Assembly (NCBI GenBank): GCA_029262695.1
Contig: JAJCYV010000004.1
Location: forward strand, 66,807-130,806
DNA length: 64,000 bases
From: Chloroflexota bacterium
Lineage (GTDB): Bacteria > Chloroflexota > Dehalococcoidia > SM23-28-2 > RBG-16-64-32
Direction of reading: 5' to 3'
The notes below the pieces were generated by a model, which had not been told where the DNA came from, did not search any database, and saw nothing but the letters and a program-made list of their open reading frames with translations. Of this stretch, positions 60,698 to 64,000 are shown piece after piece. Position 1 is the stretch's first letter. The number at the start of each line of letters is the position of its first letter. The position numbers and the translations under genes are program-made.

Positions 60698-62656
60698 CTA
60701 CTCGACGTCTGGATTTCGGTACGCGAGCCAGCCATCGCCCGACCCGGCACCCGTGAGGCCGACGGTCTCCGTCAGATACGCCTCGATCTCGCTCGACAGC
60801 CCCTCGGTTGTGATGATCGTCGGGTCGCCTTCAAAAGTCACGAGATTCACGACGACGTACTTGATGCGGAGTTCCGTAAACACCTCGCGCACGAGCTGGC
60901 CGTTCAGGTCGACGTCGCGGGGATAGGCGGTGCAATCCAGGCATGACAGATAGCCCAGGCCCGGCTGCTCGGCGAGCCACTCGACATCTTCGGTCTTTGC
61001 CCGCGAGATGTACCCCCCGACGGCCGACTTGCCATGCACAATCTGTGCGTAGTCAGCCAGGGCGCCTCCGATGGCGTTCCCCTGACGGACGTTGCCGGTG
61101 ACGCGGCCAAGCGGCAGATCCAGGACTGAGAAGTCTCCCGACTCACGGCCGATCGCCGTGTACACTGCCGGGGTGTCGTAGCTCGCCAGGTTGACCGGCG
61201 GATTCCAATACTCGACAAAGACCGCCGCCAGGACAAGGCAACCGATGATAGGGGCCGCGTATCTCGCTGATCCTCCCAGCTTTCGGGCAATCACAGAAGC
61301 GCCGAAGGTCGATAGCACGCCGAGAGCCAGCGTACCGACAACGATCATCCTGCCCGGAACACGCCTCTCTCCAATTAGCGGGATCTCCTGCAGCAGTCTG
61401 AAGGGCATAGGGATTCCGGTGTCCACGCCAAGTACAAACAGCCGCGGCCCCAACGCCAGCAAAGCGAAGAAGACGAAGACGGCAGACCAGAACCAGACAC
61501 GAGAACCAAGCGCCCCCTTGCGGCAGTGCACGAACGCAAGGATGGAAAGTAGCAGCGGAAAGAGGCCGAGGAACATGGTAGTCTCCATGCTTCCTGCTCG
61601 GCTGGAGCCCCCGCTGAAGTAGTTGTTCGAGTATTCGCCCGGACCCCACAGGGGACTCGGCAAGACGTAAGCGAATAGGTCAGGAGAGTATCTAATCGCC
61701 TCAGCCGCGTCGATCGTGACGGTATAGCCGCCCCCGTAAACCGCCAGTGCCGTCGGAATCAAGATTGGAGCACTGAGCAGTGTCCAGAGAGCCACCCCCG
61801 GAAGCAAGCTCTTCGCAAGGCTGATGACCTCCTTGCCTTGCCCATCCCGCGTCCGGATAAGTGCCCAGGACGAAAACGCCAGCAGGGCAAAGAGTCCGAT
61901 ATCGATCGCGAACTCGAACCAGTTCCACGTCAGTATCGCCGCCAGAATCGCAACCAACATCAGATCAGTCTTCGACCGGCTTTCGAAGAAGCGCAGCAGG
62001 AAGAGCGCGAAGAACGGTATGGGCCAGGTGGTCGCGATATGAAAGTGGCCGTGCAACTGCATCATCACAAACGGCGAGAAGGCGAAGATGAAACCGCCCA
62101 CGAGGGACATCCAGCGCTCCCGGGTCACGTGGTAGCTCAACGCGTAGCCGCCCGTGCCGGACAGCGCCAGGAATGTCAGCGCCATGATGTTCCATGTCAG
62201 CAAGAGGTTGCCGCCGGTGATCACCTGAAGGGGGATCGAAAGGACCGCGTTCACCGGGGTCAGCGTATGGAGGTAAAGGTCGGTGCCCTGGGGGTAGTAA
62301 AGCGAATCCGTGTGAAACGGGTTCGAGAGGCTGAACAAGGACTCCTTCACCCAGGCCATGTTCCACCACATGACGTAGGAATCCCCGGGCCAGGCGATGG
62401 CGTGGTCGCTCATGTGAAGCGCCAGCGGCCATGTTTGGACGATCGCGAGGCCAGAGAAGAAGAGGAAGACCAGGAGCAAATTGAACCGCTGGGTTGCCCT
62501 CGGTTCTGGCTGTTCCGCCGGGCGCCGCTCATCGGCCGGGCGCCGTCCTGCGACCGAATCCTGACGAACTGATGGATCGACGGTGGCCGGAACGGGTTTG
62601 GAGCGAGGCGCCAGAACGCTCAGCGCGCCCGAAACGCCGGCGAATCTACCAGGCAT
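60698..62656 (-). CDS. Large GT-C-like membrane protein
   Basis: This 652-residue polytopic membrane protein has about 11 helices, with a polar N-terminal region of about 55 residues. The first extracytoplasmic loop has HAIAWPGDSYVMWWNMAW (about 82-99) and TDSLYYPQGTDLYLH. A soluble C-terminal domain of about 150 residues ends the chain. The pattern fits GT-C glycosyltransferase-like proteins (YfhO-like group), but no donor or acceptor can be named. The start could be a downstream codon, because the first 50 residues look unstructured. Confidence 0.65.
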   Translation of the reverse strand: MPGRFAGVSGALSVLAPRSKPVPATVDPSVRQDSVAGRRPADERRPAEQPEPRATQRFNLLLVFLFFSGLAIVQTWPLALHMSDHAIAWPGDSYVMWWNMAWVKESLFSLSNPFHTDSLYYPQGTDLYLHTLTPVNAVLSIPLQVITGGNLLLTWNIMALTFLALSGTGGYALSYHVTRERWMSLVGGFIFAFSPFVMMQLHGHFHIATTWPIPFFALFLLRFFESRSKTDLMLVAILAAILTWNWFEFAIDIGLFALLAFSSWALIRTRDGQGKEVISLAKSLLPGVALWTLLSAPILIPTALAVYGGGYTVTIDAAEAIRYSPDLFAYVLPSPLWGPGEYSNNYFSGGSSRAGSMETTMFLGLFPLLLSILAFVHCRKGALGSRVWFWSAVFVFFALLALGPRLFVLGVDTGIPMPFRLLQEIPLIGERRVPGRMIVVGTLALGVLSTFGASVIARKLGGSARYAAPIIGCLVLAAVFVEYWNPPVNLASYDTPAVYTAIGRESGDFSVLDLPLGRVTGNVRQGNAIGGALADYAQIVHGKSAVGGYISRAKTEDVEWLAEQPGLGYLSCLDCTAYPRDVDLNGQLVREVFTELRIKYVVVNLVTFEGDPTIITTEGLSSEIEAYLTETVGLTGAGSGDGWLAYRNPDVE

Positions 62657-62988
62657 CGCTTGCCCGGATCACGTCCCAGAACCCAACCGGCCTGAGCGCA
62701 ACCTTCCGGCGAACCGGGAGCGCATACACAAGAGCGGCGGATGTCTCCCTTACAGCCATGACTGACCATATGACGTCTGGCGACTGAATTTCGATACACC
62801 GATTCGTTACGTTCCGGCTGCTCGTCTAGATAGTCGTCGTTGGCGTTCAGGATCACCAAAGGCACCGCCGCTGTTGCCGCGGCCACTCTCGAACAGGCCG
62901 TGCGGCACATTGACTGGGCCCGCTCAGGCGCTAAAGTGTTAGCGTTCGTTCCGAAAGACGACTCGCCCGAAACAGAGGGAGGCCCGCC
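62657..62988. other. 332-nt divergent intergenic region; no gene supported
   Basis: This region contains GATACACCGATTC (62793-62805), also found upstream of the GT-C gene at 20005 (20040-20052). Short open frames on both strands have no recognisable product. GGGAGG near 62980 is the ribosome-binding site of the next gene. No clear promoter is visible. Confidence 0.5.
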
Positions 62989-64000
62989 ATGACGTCTCGC
63001 GCCCGCACCGCAGCGCTCTTTCTTTCCGCTTTCACGATCGCCGCGATCGCCCTCGTTGCGTTAGTTCTTGCGCCGCCCACCGGTCACGATCCGGGCGTCT
63101 CAGCGCAACAGCAGCTCCCTGATCTCGTGGGTGGCATTCAGGGGCCAGGAAGCGCCTGCCCCGGCGAGGTGATAGGTGGTCAGGTCTCCTTGACCGTGAC
63201 GAACAACGGTGTGACGACAACCACGACCTTTTCCGTCGGCGTGTACCTGTCACGCGACGCGACTATCACCACGGGTGACACACTGCTCGTCGGCGGTCGT
63301 GAGTTCGTCCCCGGCGGTGTCAATGGCGGGGCAACGGTTCCTGTCAACCTCTTCAGCGGTGCCAGCGTTCCCTCCGCGACCGGGCTCGGAGGGTGGTTCC
63401 TGGGCATCTTCGTCGACGAGGCGGACGCGGTAACCGAGTTGAGTGAAACGAACAACGGTACCGGCGTGCCCATCCAGATCGTGCCGTGCACTTCACCCAC
63501 TCCCACAGCAACGCCCACGGCTACACCGACGGCTACTCCCGCTACGCCCACGCCCACGGCGACCCCAGCGACGCCGACACCTACGCCAGCGCCAACGCCA
63601 ACGCCCACGGCGACACCCACACCTGCGGCGACGCCGCTGCCCTTCTTCGAGTTCGTGCCGCTGCCCAGCCTCTTTCCGGTAGCGTTCCCTGCTTTCCCAC
63701 TTCCCGACCTCTCGATACACGGCATCGAAATCACGCAGGCGATCCAGTGCTTTGACACCAGTAACGGCCTCGCTGGCTGCCCGGACAACTCGCTGCCTGT
63801 CGTGGCCAAGAAGGACACGACAGCGCGTGTCTACCCGCGCTACTCCGGGCCGTTTGCGCAGATGGCCGGGGTGCCCGTGCGGCTGCACATCTTCGCCAAC
63901 GGCGTCGAGTACATCGTGAACACGATCGGTACCGCGAAGACCTTTATCGATCAGGCCAACAACGACAGCGCCAACTTCTGGTTCAACGTCAACTTCACAA
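62989..64000 (+). CDS. Secreted protein with CARDB-like domain and Thr/Pro linker (partial, C-terminus missing)
   Basis: ATG 62989 opens 337 codons to the window end with no stop. An N-terminal signal or membrane segment (about residues 8-25) is followed by a CARDB/immunoglobulin-like part: CPGEVIGGQVSLTVTNNG, with FVDEADAVTELSETNN near its end (about 143-158), the normal CARDB ending. A Thr-Pro-Ala repeat linker (about 168-215) leads to a second domain starting DLSIHGIEITQAIQC, with VVAKKDTTARVYPRY. The exported protein may be surface-linked. The role is unknown, and the rest lies beyond the window. Confidence 0.75.
   Translation, partial: MTSRARTAALFLSAFTIAAIALVALVLAPPTGHDPGVSAQQQLPDLVGGIQGPGSACPGEVIGGQVSLTVTNNGVTTTTTFSVGVYLSRDATITTGDTLLVGGREFVPGGVNGGATVPVNLFSGASVPSATGLGGWFLGIFVDEADAVTELSETNNGTGVPIQIVPCTSPTPTATPTATPTATPATPTPTATPATPTPTPAPTPTPTATPTPAATPLPFFEFVPLPSLFPVAFPAFPLPDLSIHGIEITQAIQCFDTSNGLAGCPDNSLPVVAKKDTTARVYPRYSGPFAQMAGVPVRLHIFANGVEYIVNTIGTAKTFIDQANNDSANFWFNVNFT

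Noticed and set aside
62620-62910. 96-codon reverse frame upstream of the large membrane-protein gene
   Set aside because: It has no recognised domain and no ribosome-binding site, and it overlaps the start of the neighbouring gene in another frame.

Overview
The window looks like a piece of a high-GC chromosome from a Chloroflexota-type bacterium (inference). The reasons are a Tad/Flp pilus locus with no secretin gene, several coenzyme-F420 genes (npdG, cofE, a Ddn-like nitroreductase, an F420-type LLM oxidoreductase), a complete squalene/hopanoid operon, and a NurA-HerA-SbcD-SbcC DNA-end-processing operon. Many first genes of transcription units have a -10-like hexamer only 7-9 nt before the start codon, which suggests leaderless mRNAs. 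I see no tRNA, rRNA, CRISPR array, prophage or transposase.

Layout. 1-1100: gatA (cut by the window edge) and gatC. 1190-6782: a methyltransferase, a class A penicillin-binding protein with a LysM tail and a KimA-like permease. 6779-10711: a membrane metalloprotease-like protein and an ABC importer. 10901-13445: a flavin oxidoreductase, then npdG-cofE. 13504-17714: an operon with PhzF, split CoA-transferase subunits, a Ddn-like enzyme and a decayed copy of the beta-subunit start, plus grpB. 17809-25209: prepilin peptidase, then lipid-linked sugar and cell-envelope glycosylation genes. 25406-33178: the tad pilus operon running into two paralogous XRE regulators and a 59-residue protein that copies only their C-terminal module. 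33256-34226: ECF sigma factor and its coupled membrane partner. 34456-38360: glcDEF. 38512-43494: a beta-lactamase-fold protein with altered active-site residues, glpK, an F420-type oxidoreductase and small genes. 43565-52219: hopanoid operon hpnC-D-E, yjbQ-like, polyprenyl synthase, hpnH, hpnG, shc. 52216-52818: a DUF59 gene and a SelW-like gene that carries an in-frame TGA (CxxU). 52884-53002: a promoter-to-terminator unit with no ORF, a candidate small RNA. 53009-59253: sbcC, sbcD, herA, nurA. 59400-64000: acyl-CoA dehydrogenase, a large membrane protein and a partial secreted protein.

The most interesting items are the selenoprotein gene that normal gene calling would truncate, the stand-alone small RNA unit beside it, and the regulator triad at the end of the pilus operon, whose architecture resembles a SinR/SinI repressor-antagonist pair. 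Smaller items are gene remnants (a CoA-transferase 5' end and a glycosyltransferase 5' end) and a 29-nt palindromic repeat that lies in frame inside shc and supplies the nurA stop codon.
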